Part shown: positions 1 through 5,911 of the stretch, piece by piece
Numbering within the stretch: the stretch's first letter is position 1
Layout of the letters: every line of letters begins with the position of its first letter
Source of the DNA: Aquirhabdus sp.
GTDB lineage: Bacteria > Pseudomonadota > Gammaproteobacteria > Pseudomonadales > Moraxellaceae
Direction of reading: 5' to 3'
Assembly (NCBI GenBank): GCA_030152425.1
Contig: JASLJP010000044.1
Location: 1 to 7,773 of the forward strand
Length of the DNA: 7,773 nucleotides
Program-made: the position numbers and the translations under genes
Notes under the pieces: model-generated
Told to the model about the DNA's origin: nothing
Database searches by the model: none
Seen by the model: the letters and a program-made list of their open reading frames with translations, nothing else

Positions 1-1
1 T

Positions 2-853
2 GAAAAAATCCAGCGGGGTATATCCGCAGCGCATTCCGTCTTCACCTTGATTGATACTCCACCCGAAGAGGATGCCGGCCAGCTCGTACAGCCGTTGACT
101 GGCCAGATCACCTTCGAGCATGTCGGCTTTTCTTATTCCGAAGAGGTCAATGCGCTGACCGATATCAACCTGACCATCAGGGCTGGAGAAACCGTTGCGC
201 TAGTCGGGCGTTCCGGGGCGGGTAAGACGACCTTGGTCAATTTGTTGATGCGCTTTCAAAACATCACCAGTGGCAAGATTTTGCTGGATGGCGTGCCCAT
301 CGAACAGTTTACGCTGGCCAGCCTGCGTGGTCAGATCGCGACGGTCGGTCAGCAGGTGATCCTGTTTGATCAAACCGTGCGTGAAAATATCGCTTATGGA
401 CAGTTGGCGTCGAAATCCGATGCGGAAGTGCGCGCAGCAGCCAGAGATGCATATGCCGAACAGTTTGTCGATGCATTGCCACAAGGCTTTGATACCCTGA
501 TTGGTGCCAGTGGGATGTCGCTGTCGGGTGGTCAGCGTCAACGCTTGGCCATCGCGCGTGCTTTGCTCAAAGATGCGCCGATCTTGATTTTGGATGAGGC
601 TACCAGTGCACTAGACAATGAGTCCGAGCACTATATCCAGCAGGCGCTGAGTCATGCGATGAAAGGGCGTACCACACTGGTGATTGCGCACCGTTTATCG
701 ACGATTGAGCAGGCCGATCGCATTGTGGTGATGGATAAGGGGCGGATCGTCGAGCAAGGTACTCATACCGAGCTTTTGGCGCAAAACGGTCTGTATGCAC
801 AGTTACATCAGCGTGATTTTATGGATGCGCAGGATTCGCAAAACGCCCGTTAA
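2..853 (+). CDS. msbA: MsbA, lipid A/LPS ABC transporter, 3' part (nucleotide-binding domain)
   Basis: This is the C-terminal 283 residues of the homodimeric inner-membrane ABC exporter that flips core-lipid A from the cytoplasmic to the periplasmic leaflet. The gene runs off the left edge and the frame is open from base 2. The first residues (EKIQRGISAAHSVFTLID) match the linker between membrane and ATPase domains of MsbA, so the transmembrane domain lies outside the window. The ATPase domain is complete: Walker A GRSGAGKTT (nt 206-232), a Q-loop region with GQQVILFD, the signature LSGGQRQR (from nt 521), Walker B ILILDEA (nt 581-601), D-loop SALD, and the H-loop histidine in IAHRLST (nt 689-691). 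The closest remembered homologue is E. coli MsbA, including the ending GxYAQLHxxxF. lpxK follows after 30 bases, the classic msbA-lpxK pairing, so the two are probably cotranscribed. A generic exporter is unlikely given the sequence match and the neighbour. Confidence 0.96.
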   Translation, partial: EKIQRGISAAHSVFTLIDTPPEEDAGQLVQPLTGQITFEHVGFSYSEEVNALTDINLTIRAGETVALVGRSGAGKTTLVNLLMRFQNITSGKILLDGVPIEQFTLASLRGQIATVGQQVILFDQTVRENIAYGQLASKSDAEVRAAARDAYAEQFVDALPQGFDTLIGASGMSLSGGQRQRLAIARALLKDAPILILDEATSALDNESEHYIQQALSHAMKGRTTLVIAHRLSTIEQADRIVVMDKGRIVEQGTHTELLAQNGLYAQLHQRDFMDAQDSQNAR

Positions 854-883
854 TGGATTTAATCAACTGAGGATGAGTCGGTC

Positions 884-1930
884 ATGAGTCTGCGTACCGC
901 ATTGCCCCGTGCTTGGGCTGAGCAGTCTACTTGGCTGGCGTTGTTGCTCCCCCTGTCCTGGCTATATGCGATGGTGACCGGGTTACAGCGTTTACTCTAT
1001 CAATTCAAGTTTAAAGTTCCGTATCAGTCACCCGTGCCAGTCATGGTCATCGGTAATATCACCGTCGGAGGCAGTGGCAAAACGCCGCTCCTGATTGAGC
1101 TGGTACGCTATCTGCATGATGAGCAGCATCTGCAGATCGGTGTGATCAGCCGAGGTTATGGCGGCGATACTGCAACATTCCCCCGGATGGTGCGTGCCGA
1201 TGATGCTGCCCAGAGTGTGGGTGATGAGCCGTTATTGATCGTGCAGCAAACCGGTGTGGCCATGGCCGTCGGGGCAAATCGTCAAGCTGCTATAGAGTGT
1301 TTACTCGCGGATGCTGCACAGCGCGAGGTCGAGTTGGATCTCATCCTGAGCGATGATGGTTTACAGCATCTGGCATTGGCACGTAGTCTTGAGTGGATCG
1401 TGTTGGACACCGATCGTGGTATAGGCAGCGGCTGGCTACTGCCTGCAGGGTCACTGCGTGAAAGTGTAGATCGGTTGGATACGGCAACAGTCATCGAACA
1501 TGGTACTCAGCCTATTGATGAGGCTGAATATGTGCAGTCGCCCTATCAGATGCGTTTGATCGCTGGCGATCTCATGCCGTTGTCTGCTACGTTCGGTGAC
1601 TTGAGCGTGCCTCGACCACCCCAACGCGTTCATGCGGTTGCAGGGATAGGTAATCCTGCACGTTTCTTTAACAGCTTGCGCGCATTAGGTTTTGAGGTGG
1701 TTGAGCATCCGTTTGCGGATCACCATCCTTTCGTGGCAGCAGAGCTAAGCTTTGGCGACGATCTGCCGATCATCACGACGGCTAAGGACGCACCTCGTCT
1801 ACACGGGATCGTGGATCAGGCCTGGATATTACCTGTGAAAGCGTGGTTATCCGACGAATGCTATACCCTGTTGTATCATCAGCTGACTGAGATCGGCGTG
1901 TTGGCAGATCGGCGTCATATGCGGCGCTAA
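884..1930 (+). CDS. lpxK: LpxK, tetraacyldisaccharide 4'-kinase
   Basis: It transfers the ATP gamma-phosphate to the 4' position of the tetraacyldisaccharide 1-phosphate, giving lipid IVA, at the cytoplasmic face of the inner membrane. The product is 348 residues, slightly longer than the E. coli enzyme (about 328). A hydrophobic N-terminal stretch (about residues 16-38) should anchor it to the membrane. The kinase P-loop is GNITVGGSGKTP (57-68), followed by the family motifs ISRGYGG (88-94), VGDEP (112-116), DDGLQH (157-162) and FADHHPF (277-283). The DDGLQH and DHH motifs contain the metal-binding and catalytic residues known for this family. The ATG at 884 is preceded by TGAGGA (868-873) at 10 bases, a slightly long but usable spacing. 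It sits between msbA and kdsB, consistent with lipid A-Kdo synthesis. The short C-terminal extension (about 330-348) is basic and variable. No key residue appears to be missing. Confidence 0.96.
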   Translation: MSLRTALPRAWAEQSTWLALLLPLSWLYAMVTGLQRLLYQFKFKVPYQSPVPVMVIGNITVGGSGKTPLLIELVRYLHDEQHLQIGVISRGYGGDTATFPRMVRADDAAQSVGDEPLLIVQQTGVAMAVGANRQAAIECLLADAAQREVELDLILSDDGLQHLALARSLEWIVLDTDRGIGSGWLLPAGSLRESVDRLDTATVIEHGTQPIDEAEYVQSPYQMRLIAGDLMPLSATFGDLSVPRPPQRVHAVAGIGNPARFFNSLRALGFEVVEHPFADHHPFVAAELSFGDDLPIITTAKDAPRLHGIVDQAWILPVKAWLSDECYTLLYHQLTEIGVLADRRHMRR

Positions 1931-1955
1931 CGTATTAAGCTACTTTTTCGAATCT

Positions 1956-1982
1956 TTTGACTCCATGACAGGTGGGGTCAAG
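1956..1982 (+). promoter_or_regulatory. Hairpin in the kdsB leader
   Basis: Bases 1956-1966 (TTTGACTCCAT) pair with 1972-1982 (GTGGGGTCAAG) around the 5-base loop GACAG. This is an 11-pair stem with three G-U pairs in RNA. No T-run follows on either strand, so it is not a typical intrinsic terminator. The 5' arm (GACTCCA, 1959-1965) is also perfectly complementary to TGGAGTC (1998-2004), which contains the kdsB ribosome binding site. The two pairings exclude each other, so the element could control kdsB translation. That role is inferred; only the complementarity is seen. Confidence 0.45.
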
Positions 1983-1998
1983 CAAACTTATCAACTTT

Positions 1999-2002
1999 GG
2001 AG
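1999..2002 (+). promoter_or_regulatory. Ribosome binding site of kdsB
   Basis: GGAG lies six bases before ATG 2009 and decides that start. An in-frame TTG at 1997 would overlap this site and add four residues (MEST) ahead of the conserved N-terminus MRHIVIPAR, so it is rejected. The site lies within the TGGAGTC segment that can pair with the leader hairpin arm at 1959-1965. Confidence 0.75.
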
Positions 2003-2008
2003 TCCACT

Positions 2009-2770
2009 ATGCGTCATATCGTCATTCCAGCGCGCTTTGCCAGCACCCGTTTGCCGGGAAAACCTTTGCATGATTTGTGCGGCAAACCGATGGTGCTTCG
2101 AGTCGTGGATCAAGCGCGTAAAGTACAGGGGATCGATAGCCTCTGTGTGGCCACCGACGATGAGCGTGTTGCCCAAGTCTGTCGCGATGCCGGTGTCGAT
2201 GTGGTGATGACTGCGGTAGATCATCCGTCAGGTACGGATCGTTTGGCCGAAGTCGCGCGTATCCAAGGCTGGGCTGCAGATGATCTGGTGATCAATGTGC
2301 AAGGCGATGAGCCACTGCTGCCTCCTGTGTTGATTGAACAAGTCGCAGCCCTACTGGCGGACAAACCGCACTGCGCCATGGCGACCTTGTGCGAGCCGAT
2401 CCATCAGTTGGATGAATACACCCGCAGTAGCATCGTCAAAGTGGTACGTACCGCCTCGGGCGAGGCCTTGTATTTTAGCCGTGGTACCGTCCCGTTTGAC
2501 CGTGATGGCTTTAAAGATGGCATCAGTTTTGTGCCTCCCTCAGCACGCCGCCATTTGGGGCTCTATGCGTATCGTGTCGCGCTGCTGCAAGACTATGTGA
2601 CTTGGCCTGTGGGCGAGCTGGAAAAAATCGAAAGTCTGGAGCAGTTACGCATCATGGAGCAAGGGCGCCGTATCGCCATTGCCGATGCCTTGGTATCTAT
2701 GCCCGGCGGCGTAGATACTCCTGAAGATCTGGCCAAGATCCGTGCGCTGGGCGCTGCTGCATTTGCATAA
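2009..2770 (+). CDS. kdsB: KdsB, 3-deoxy-manno-octulosonate cytidylyltransferase (CMP-Kdo synthetase)
   Basis: This cytosolic enzyme condenses CTP with Kdo to give CMP-Kdo and pyrophosphate. CMP-Kdo is the donor used by the Kdo transferase on lipid IVA, so it works directly after LpxK. The product is 253 residues, close to the usual 245-255. The nucleotide-binding N-terminus reads IPARFASTRLPGKPL (6-20), followed by VATDDE (47-52), the DHPSGTDRLAEV segment (71-82), the metal/nucleotide motif NVQGDEP (96-102), ALYFSR with the following RGTVPFDRD stretch, RRHLGLYAYR, and the family ending GVDTPEDLAKIRA. The ATG at 2009 is chosen from its GGAG site and from alignment with known N-termini. It follows lpxK by 78 bases and precedes holB by 38. 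No convincing promoter was seen in the lpxK-kdsB gap, so it probably depends on transcription from upstream. The residues expected for activity all look present. Confidence 0.96.
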   Translation: MRHIVIPARFASTRLPGKPLHDLCGKPMVLRVVDQARKVQGIDSLCVATDDERVAQVCRDAGVDVVMTAVDHPSGTDRLAEVARIQGWAADDLVINVQGDEPLLPPVLIEQVAALLADKPHCAMATLCEPIHQLDEYTRSSIVKVVRTASGEALYFSRGTVPFDRDGFKDGISFVPPSARRHLGLYAYRVALLQDYVTWPVGELEKIESLEQLRIMEQGRRIAIADALVSMPGGVDTPEDLAKIRALGAAAFA

Positions 2771-2808
2771 TGTTTAACGTGCCGTGTCGCGGCGATTAGG
2801 ATCAATTT

Positions 2809-3861
2809 ATGGCGCGTGCACCCGCGAAATCTTCACTTAAAGACGACGAGGCCAGCGCTCAAGTCGTGGTGGATCAGGCGCATTTTTTGCCGTTGCTGCC
2901 TTGGCAGCGCATGGCATGGCAGCGTCTGACTACGCGTAAGCCTAATCTGCCGCATGGTATTTTGCTGACCGGTGCGGTGGGTACGGGCAAGCGACGTTTT
3001 GCAGACCATGTGGCCGGTTGGCTGCTTTGCGATCAGCCAACTCTTGATGGTGCCTGCGGTCATTGTGCCAGCTGTGCTTGGCTTAAAGTTGCGAGTCATC
3101 CCAGCTTACTGCGTATCTCACGCGAGGTGGATAGCAAAGGCAAGCAAAGCCGCCAGATCAAGATTGACCAGATCCGTGACCTGATGCCTTTTGTGCAGCA
3201 AACCGGGCAGGGCTGGCGCGTCGTGATCATTGAACCGGCGGAAAGTCTGAATATCGCAGCAGCAAATGCACTGCTTAAAACGCTGGAAGAGCCAGCAGCT
3301 CAAGTCATGCTTATCCTCGTTTCTGATCAACCCTTACAACTGCCTGCGACGATCCGCAGTCGGGTTCAGCAAATCGCCCTCGGGCGGATTGAAACTGATC
3401 GCGCGATCGAGATTGTGCGGGATGAGGCGGCCGTATCGGCAGAGCAGGCGGCACTGCTCTTGGGGTTGTCCTTCGGCGCGCCATTGGCGGCTGTTGAGCT
3501 GGCCACAACTGAGGGTTTTAAACTTCGGGGGCAGTGGCTAGTCACCTGGTTGGCGATCCTCACGGGTCGACGGTCGGCGCTGGATGCGGCAGCTTATTGG
3601 CAAAAACAATTACCCCTGCTAGATTGGCTTGCAGTGGTGCGTCAGTTGTTGCGCGATATTATCGCGCTCCACCTCGGCCAACGCGCAATCCAGACGGACT
3701 TGGATGCAGGTCAACTTAAACAATTGGTCGGCTTACTCACCTTGGAGCAGCTCTTTGAGATTGATCGCGTCCTGTTGGGTTTGATTGCGGGTCAGAGTCA
3801 AAACGTCAATGCGCAGTTGGTGATGGAGAATATGATGACCCAATTGGCCAAGGTCGCCTAA
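2809..3861 (+). CDS. holB: HolB, DNA polymerase III delta' subunit (clamp loader)
   Basis: Delta' is a structural member of the AAA+ clamp-loader pentamer (delta, delta', tau/gamma) that opens and loads the beta clamp at primed sites. The product is 350 residues against 334 in E. coli. It has a P-loop-like GAVGTGK (55-61) followed by Arg rather than Ser/Thr, a zinc-binding cysteine set (C74, C83, C86, C89), the segment VVIIEPAESLNIAAANALLKTLEEP (138-162) and a sensor/arginine-finger region TIRSRVQQ (181-188). The family motif there is normally SRC; here the cysteine is Val and the arginine is kept. About 25 polar residues precede the conserved LPWQ start. The ATG at 2809 has TAGGAT (2797-2802) six bases ahead. 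pilZ and tatD follow, a usual delta' context that distinguishes it from dnaX, whose product would be much longer. The more typical upstream neighbour tmk is absent. Confidence 0.94.
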   Translation: MARAPAKSSLKDDEASAQVVVDQAHFLPLLPWQRMAWQRLTTRKPNLPHGILLTGAVGTGKRRFADHVAGWLLCDQPTLDGACGHCASCAWLKVASHPSLLRISREVDSKGKQSRQIKIDQIRDLMPFVQQTGQGWRVVIIEPAESLNIAAANALLKTLEEPAAQVMLILVSDQPLQLPATIRSRVQQIALGRIETDRAIEIVRDEAAVSAEQAALLLGLSFGAPLAAVELATTEGFKLRGQWLVTWLAILTGRRSALDAAAYWQKQLPLLDWLAVVRQLLRDIIALHLGQRAIQTDLDAGQLKQLVGLLTLEQLFEIDRVLLGLIAGQSQNVNAQLVMENMMTQLAKVA

Positions 3862-3897
3862 ACGGCAGCCTTTGTCGCTACCCCTCATGCTTTTTGC

Positions 3898-3928
3898 TTG
3901 AAAGTTTGGCATTTATTGCTGCTATCAT
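3898..3928 (+). promoter_or_regulatory. Possible sigma-70 promoter for pilZ
   Basis: In the 111-base holB-pilZ gap, TTGAAA (3898-3903) resembles a -35 box. TATCAT (3923-3928), directly preceded by TGC (an extended -10), resembles a -10 box, with a rather long 19-base spacer. It lies in the most A+T-rich part of the gap and would start a leader of about 40 bases before pilZ. The match is moderate and the call rests on motif inspection only. Confidence 0.3.
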
Positions 3929-3972
3929 GTTATTTTGCGGTATGTTCAATCGATAACGACAAGGAGAGTGTC

Positions 3973-4317
3973 ATGTTACCTACACGTGCAGGTGGGATTA
4001 TCAATTATCCCATTCGGGATCAGCAGACGTTGTATAGTAGCTACATGCCATTCGTACAGGGCGGTGCACTGTTTGTACCGAGCAATCGCGTATTTCCCCT
4101 CGGCGAAGAAGTCTTCGTTGTCGTGACGCTGCCTGAGTCATCTGAGCGTATTCCCCTAACCGGCAAGGTGGTATGGGTGACGCACCGTACCCAAGGCCAA
4201 CGGCCCGGCGGCTTTGCATTGTCGCTACTTGGCGATGAAGGCAAAAAACTCAAAATGATGATCGAAAAGCAATTGGCGGGTATCCTGACGTCGGATCGTC
4301 CGACCTATACGCTTTAA
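3973..4317 (+). CDS. pilZ: PilZ, type IV pilus assembly protein
   Basis: The 114-residue product closely resembles the founding PilZ of Pseudomonas aeruginosa, a small cytosolic protein needed for assembly of type IV pili and twitching and reported to act with FimX and the PilB ATPase. Matching segments are GIINYPIRDQQTLYSSYMPF (8-27), the GGALFVPSNR stretch, LGEEVFVVVTLPESSERIPL, GKVVWVTHR and the ending LAGILTSDRPTYTL. The canonical c-di-GMP-binding residues of PilZ domains (RxxxR followed by D/NxSxxG) are not visible. This agrees with the known subgroup, including P. aeruginosa PilZ, that does not bind the nucleotide by itself. ATG 3973 is chosen because AGGAG (3962-3966) stands six bases upstream and the N-terminus then aligns with the family. 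A frame extension back to 3898 is rejected. Placement between holB and tatD is as in Pseudomonas relatives. It implies that type IV pilus genes lie elsewhere in the genome. Confidence 0.93.
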   Translation: MLPTRAGGIINYPIRDQQTLYSSYMPFVQGGALFVPSNRVFPLGEEVFVVVTLPESSERIPLTGKVVWVTHRTQGQRPGGFALSLLGDEGKKLKMMIEKQLAGILTSDRPTYTL

Positions 4318-4374
4318 GATTGTGCAGTATTGTATAAATGCCCAGTGTCGTCGTGATGCTCGGTATGACTTATT

Positions 4375-4380
4375 GAAGGG
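4375..4380 (+). promoter_or_regulatory. Ribosome binding site of tatD with TTG start
   Basis: GAAGGG precedes two in-frame TTG codons at 4384 and 4390. The frame is closed by TGA at 4366-4368 and contains no ATG or GTG before the conserved DSHCH motif, so translation must begin at a TTG (or a still rarer codon). Spacing is three bases to the first and nine to the second. Confidence 0.55.
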
Positions 4381-4389
4381 TGTTTGACC

Positions 4390-5184
4390 TTGTATACCGA
4401 TTCACATTGCCATCTTAATCGCCTCGACCTCACCAAGTACGAAGGCTCCTTGGATCGCGCACTCGATGCGGCTCGGGCCGTAGGGGTGTCACGGTTTTTG
4501 GCTGTGGCGGTCGATCTCGATGACTATGATGTGCTACTGCCGATCGCCTTGCGTCATGACGATGTTGGGATCAGCGTCGGCGCCCATCCCTGCGAGTCAG
4601 CCGAGATGCTCAATCTGGCCACGGTGGAAACGCTGGTTAATCTGGCTCAGCATGAAAAAGTCTGGGCGATCGGAGAGACCGGGCTCGATTATCACTACAG
4701 CATGGACAATGCTGCGGTGCAGCGTGAATCCTTTGCGCGGCATTTGGCAGCAGGCAAGCAAACCGGTAAACCCGTCATCGTCCATACGCGTGAAGCCCGG
4801 GCAGATACGTTGGCAGTGCTGCGTGAACATCGTGCCGAGCATGGTGTATTGCATTGTTTTACTGAAGATTGGGCTACCGCAGAGGGTGCGCTAGCCCTCG
4901 GCTACTATGTTTCGTTTTCTGGCATTATCAGTTTTAAAAACGCCCAAGATCTGCGTGATGTGGCAAAACAGGTTCCGCTGGAGCGACTATTGATCGAAAC
5001 GGATAGTCCCTATCTGGCCCCGATGCCTTATCGTGGTAAATCCAACGAGCCACTGTATTTACCGCATGTTGCCCAAGTTGTGGCGGATGTACATCACATG
5101 TCTGTGGAGCAGTTAGGTTTGCAGACGACGGAAAATTTCGCCCGTATGCTGCGAGATGCGGCCGCGAGTCATACGCCTGCTTAA
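4390..5184 (+). CDS. tatD: TatD/YcfH-family metal-dependent hydrolase (DNase)
   Basis: This is a TIM-barrel metallohydrolase of the TatD superfamily, closest in remembered sequence to E. coli YcfH; family members have 3'-5' exonuclease/DNase activity, and the in vivo role of this branch is uncertain. From the TTG at 4390 it has 264 residues, the usual size. Metal ligands visible are the HxH of DSHCH at the N-terminus (H6, H8), the Glu in AIGETGLDYHY (E96), the His in PVIVHTREA (H132), the His in GVLHCFTED (H155) and the Asp in LIETDSPYLAP (D205). A start at 4384 would add only Met-Thr. The 4390 start is preferred because family N-termini read M-x-x-DSHCH and the spacing to GAAGGG is better. 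The gap to pilZ is short (about 70 bases), with a TATAAA box (4333-4338) but no good -35, so cotranscription with pilZ is likely. Confidence 0.93.
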   Translation: MYTDSHCHLNRLDLTKYEGSLDRALDAARAVGVSRFLAVAVDLDDYDVLLPIALRHDDVGISVGAHPCESAEMLNLATVETLVNLAQHEKVWAIGETGLDYHYSMDNAAVQRESFARHLAAGKQTGKPVIVHTREARADTLAVLREHRAEHGVLHCFTEDWATAEGALALGYYVSFSGIISFKNAQDLRDVAKQVPLERLLIETDSPYLAPMPYRGKSNEPLYLPHVAQVVADVHHMSVEQLGLQTTENFARMLRDAAASHTPA

Positions 5185-5201
5185 CGCCTAAGGTGTTGGT
5201 C

Positions 5202-5231
5202 TTGAAGTCGCTGTCTCGTGCAGCAAATAAG
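5202..5231 (+). promoter_or_regulatory. Weak promoter candidate for tetR-gsp
   Basis: TTGAAG (5202-5207) and AATAAG (5226-5231) match four of six consensus bases each with an 18-base spacer. It is the only promoter-like pair I found in the 106-base gap and would give a leader of about 50 bases that includes the hairpin at 5245-5270. The call is tentative. Confidence 0.22.
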
Positions 5232-5244
5232 GTGTGAACCAAAG

Positions 5245-5270
5245 AAGCGGCAGCATCGCACTGCCTGCTT
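5245..5270 (+). promoter_or_regulatory. Hairpin in the tetR leader
   Basis: AAGC-GGCAG (5245-5253) pairs with CTGCC-T-GCTT (5261-5270) around the loop CATCGCA, nine pairs with one bulged T. No T-run follows on the + strand, so it is not a normal terminator for tatD. It ends seven bases before the tetR ribosome binding site. Its 3' arm can instead take part in a longer stem (5196-5207 with 5268-5278). Confidence 0.4.
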
Positions 5271-5290
5271 AAGACTAAAGGGTTGATTGG

Positions 5291-5911
5291 ATGTCTACAG
5301 ATCGTCAGATAGATCGTCATGCTCAGTTTCGCGCGCGTGAAGCGCAGATTTTTGATATGGCTGAGCAGTTGCTGTTAGATTCAGGCGAAGGCGGCATGAC
5401 GTTGGATACGTTGGCGCTTCATTTGGATCTTGCCAAAGGCACACTCTATAAGCATTTTCAAAGCAAAGATGAGCTGTATTTACACTTGATTATCCGTCAT
5501 GAGCAAGCCCTGCTTGATCTAATCCTTGATAGTCATGCAGAGTTTCAAGAGCTGTTGATGAGCTATATGCAACATCATCTTGATCAGCCTCAGCGCACCG
5601 CATTGCTCTATCAGCTTGAGGAGCGATTGGCTGCGGGTGGGGCAGGGCTGCAAAGTTTATTTGCCGATTTATATCGAATCCGCAAGCAACGTTTACGCCG
5701 CATCGTCCCTTTGACCAATGCCTATTTGGAACGCATCAAAAGCCATCTCACCACACGTGATTATCTGGCGGCGATCTGGGCGGTGACTCAAGGCGGATCA
5801 GCCATCCTCAATTCAAGTTTTTATCAGCGTTATCTGGGCGAGCGCGAGGGATTAAAGCAAGTGTTGATTGCACAAATGGTCAATTTGCCCTTTCCGCAGT
5901 CTCCGCACTGA
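5291..5911 (+). CDS. TetR/AcrR-family transcriptional regulator
   Basis: The 206-residue product has a typical TetR N-terminal DNA-binding domain: a basic arm (about 5-18), helix 1 IFDMAEQLLLDSG, then the helix-turn-helix MTLDTLALHLDLAKGTLYKHF (36-56) followed by QSKDELYLHLI. The rest is an all-helical C-terminal region that in this family binds a ligand and forms the dimer. I do not recognise its subgroup, so the effector is unknown. ATG 5291 has AAAGGG (5277-5282) eight bases upstream. Its stop codon shares one base with the gspH start (TGATG), so regulator and pseudopilin genes are on one transcript and may be translationally coupled. TetR proteins commonly repress their own operon, which makes the gsp genes candidate targets; this is inference. 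Repeats and hairpins in the upstream gap could include its operator, but no clean dyad operator was identified. Confidence 0.9.
   Translation: MSTDRQIDRHAQFRAREAQIFDMAEQLLLDSGEGGMTLDTLALHLDLAKGTLYKHFQSKDELYLHLIIRHEQALLDLILDSHAEFQELLMSYMQHHLDQPQRTALLYQLEERLAAGGAGLQSLFADLYRIRKQRLRRIVPLTNAYLERIKSHLTTRDYLAAIWAVTQGGSAILNSSFYQRYLGEREGLKQVLIAQMVNLPFPQSPH

Larger units (their letters stand above)
5175..5285 (+). repeat. Imperfect direct repeat flanking the tatD-tetR gap
   Basis: GCCTGCTTAA occurs exactly at 5175-5184, where it forms the end and stop codon of tatD, and again at 5263-5272. Similarity continues with gaps after each copy: CGCCTAAGGTGTTG against GACTAAAGGGTTG. The second copy carries the tetR ribosome binding site AAAGGG (5277-5282). 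A shorter repeat, TAAGGTGT, occurs at 5189-5196 and 5228-5235. The arrangement suggests a local duplication or an 88-base insertion, but it is too short to assign to a mobile element. Confidence 0.45.

Noticed and set aside
47..853. A start of msbA at TTG 47.
   Set aside because: The upstream codons from base 2 continue the MsbA alignment (QRGISAAHSVFTLID), so the gene is cut by the window edge and does not begin here.
1957..1993. TTGACT before kdsB as a -35 box.
   Set aside because: No acceptable -10 box stands 16-19 bases downstream; the bases there are AAGCAAAC. The TTGACT is better explained as part of the leader hairpin.
2781..2793. Hairpin GCCG-TGTCG-CGGC between kdsB and holB as a terminator.
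   Set aside because: It has only four pairs and no T-run. It gives no reason to split kdsB from holB.
3906..3920. TTGGCA followed by TTGCT before pilZ, resembling a sigma-54 -24/-12 promoter.
   Set aside because: The GG (3908-3909) and GC (3918-3919) are offset by 10 bases instead of the 12 that sigma-54 requires.
3898..3972. The pilZ frame extends upstream to TTG 3898, and the extension reads like a signal peptide (MKVWHLLLLSCYFAVCS).
   Set aside because: PilZ is cytosolic. AGGAG is perfectly placed for ATG 3973, the family N-terminus begins there, and the extension overlaps the A+T-rich promoter-like region.
4290..4304. Small hairpin GTCGG-ATCGT-CCGAC near the end of pilZ as a terminator.
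   Set aside because: It lies inside the coding sequence, has only five pairs and is not followed by a T-run.
4934..5320. A 128-residue open frame on the minus strand covering the end of tatD and the tatD-tetR gap.
   Set aside because: It is mostly the antisense of the strongly conserved tatD 3' end, shows no recognisable domain, and no supporting start signal was seen.
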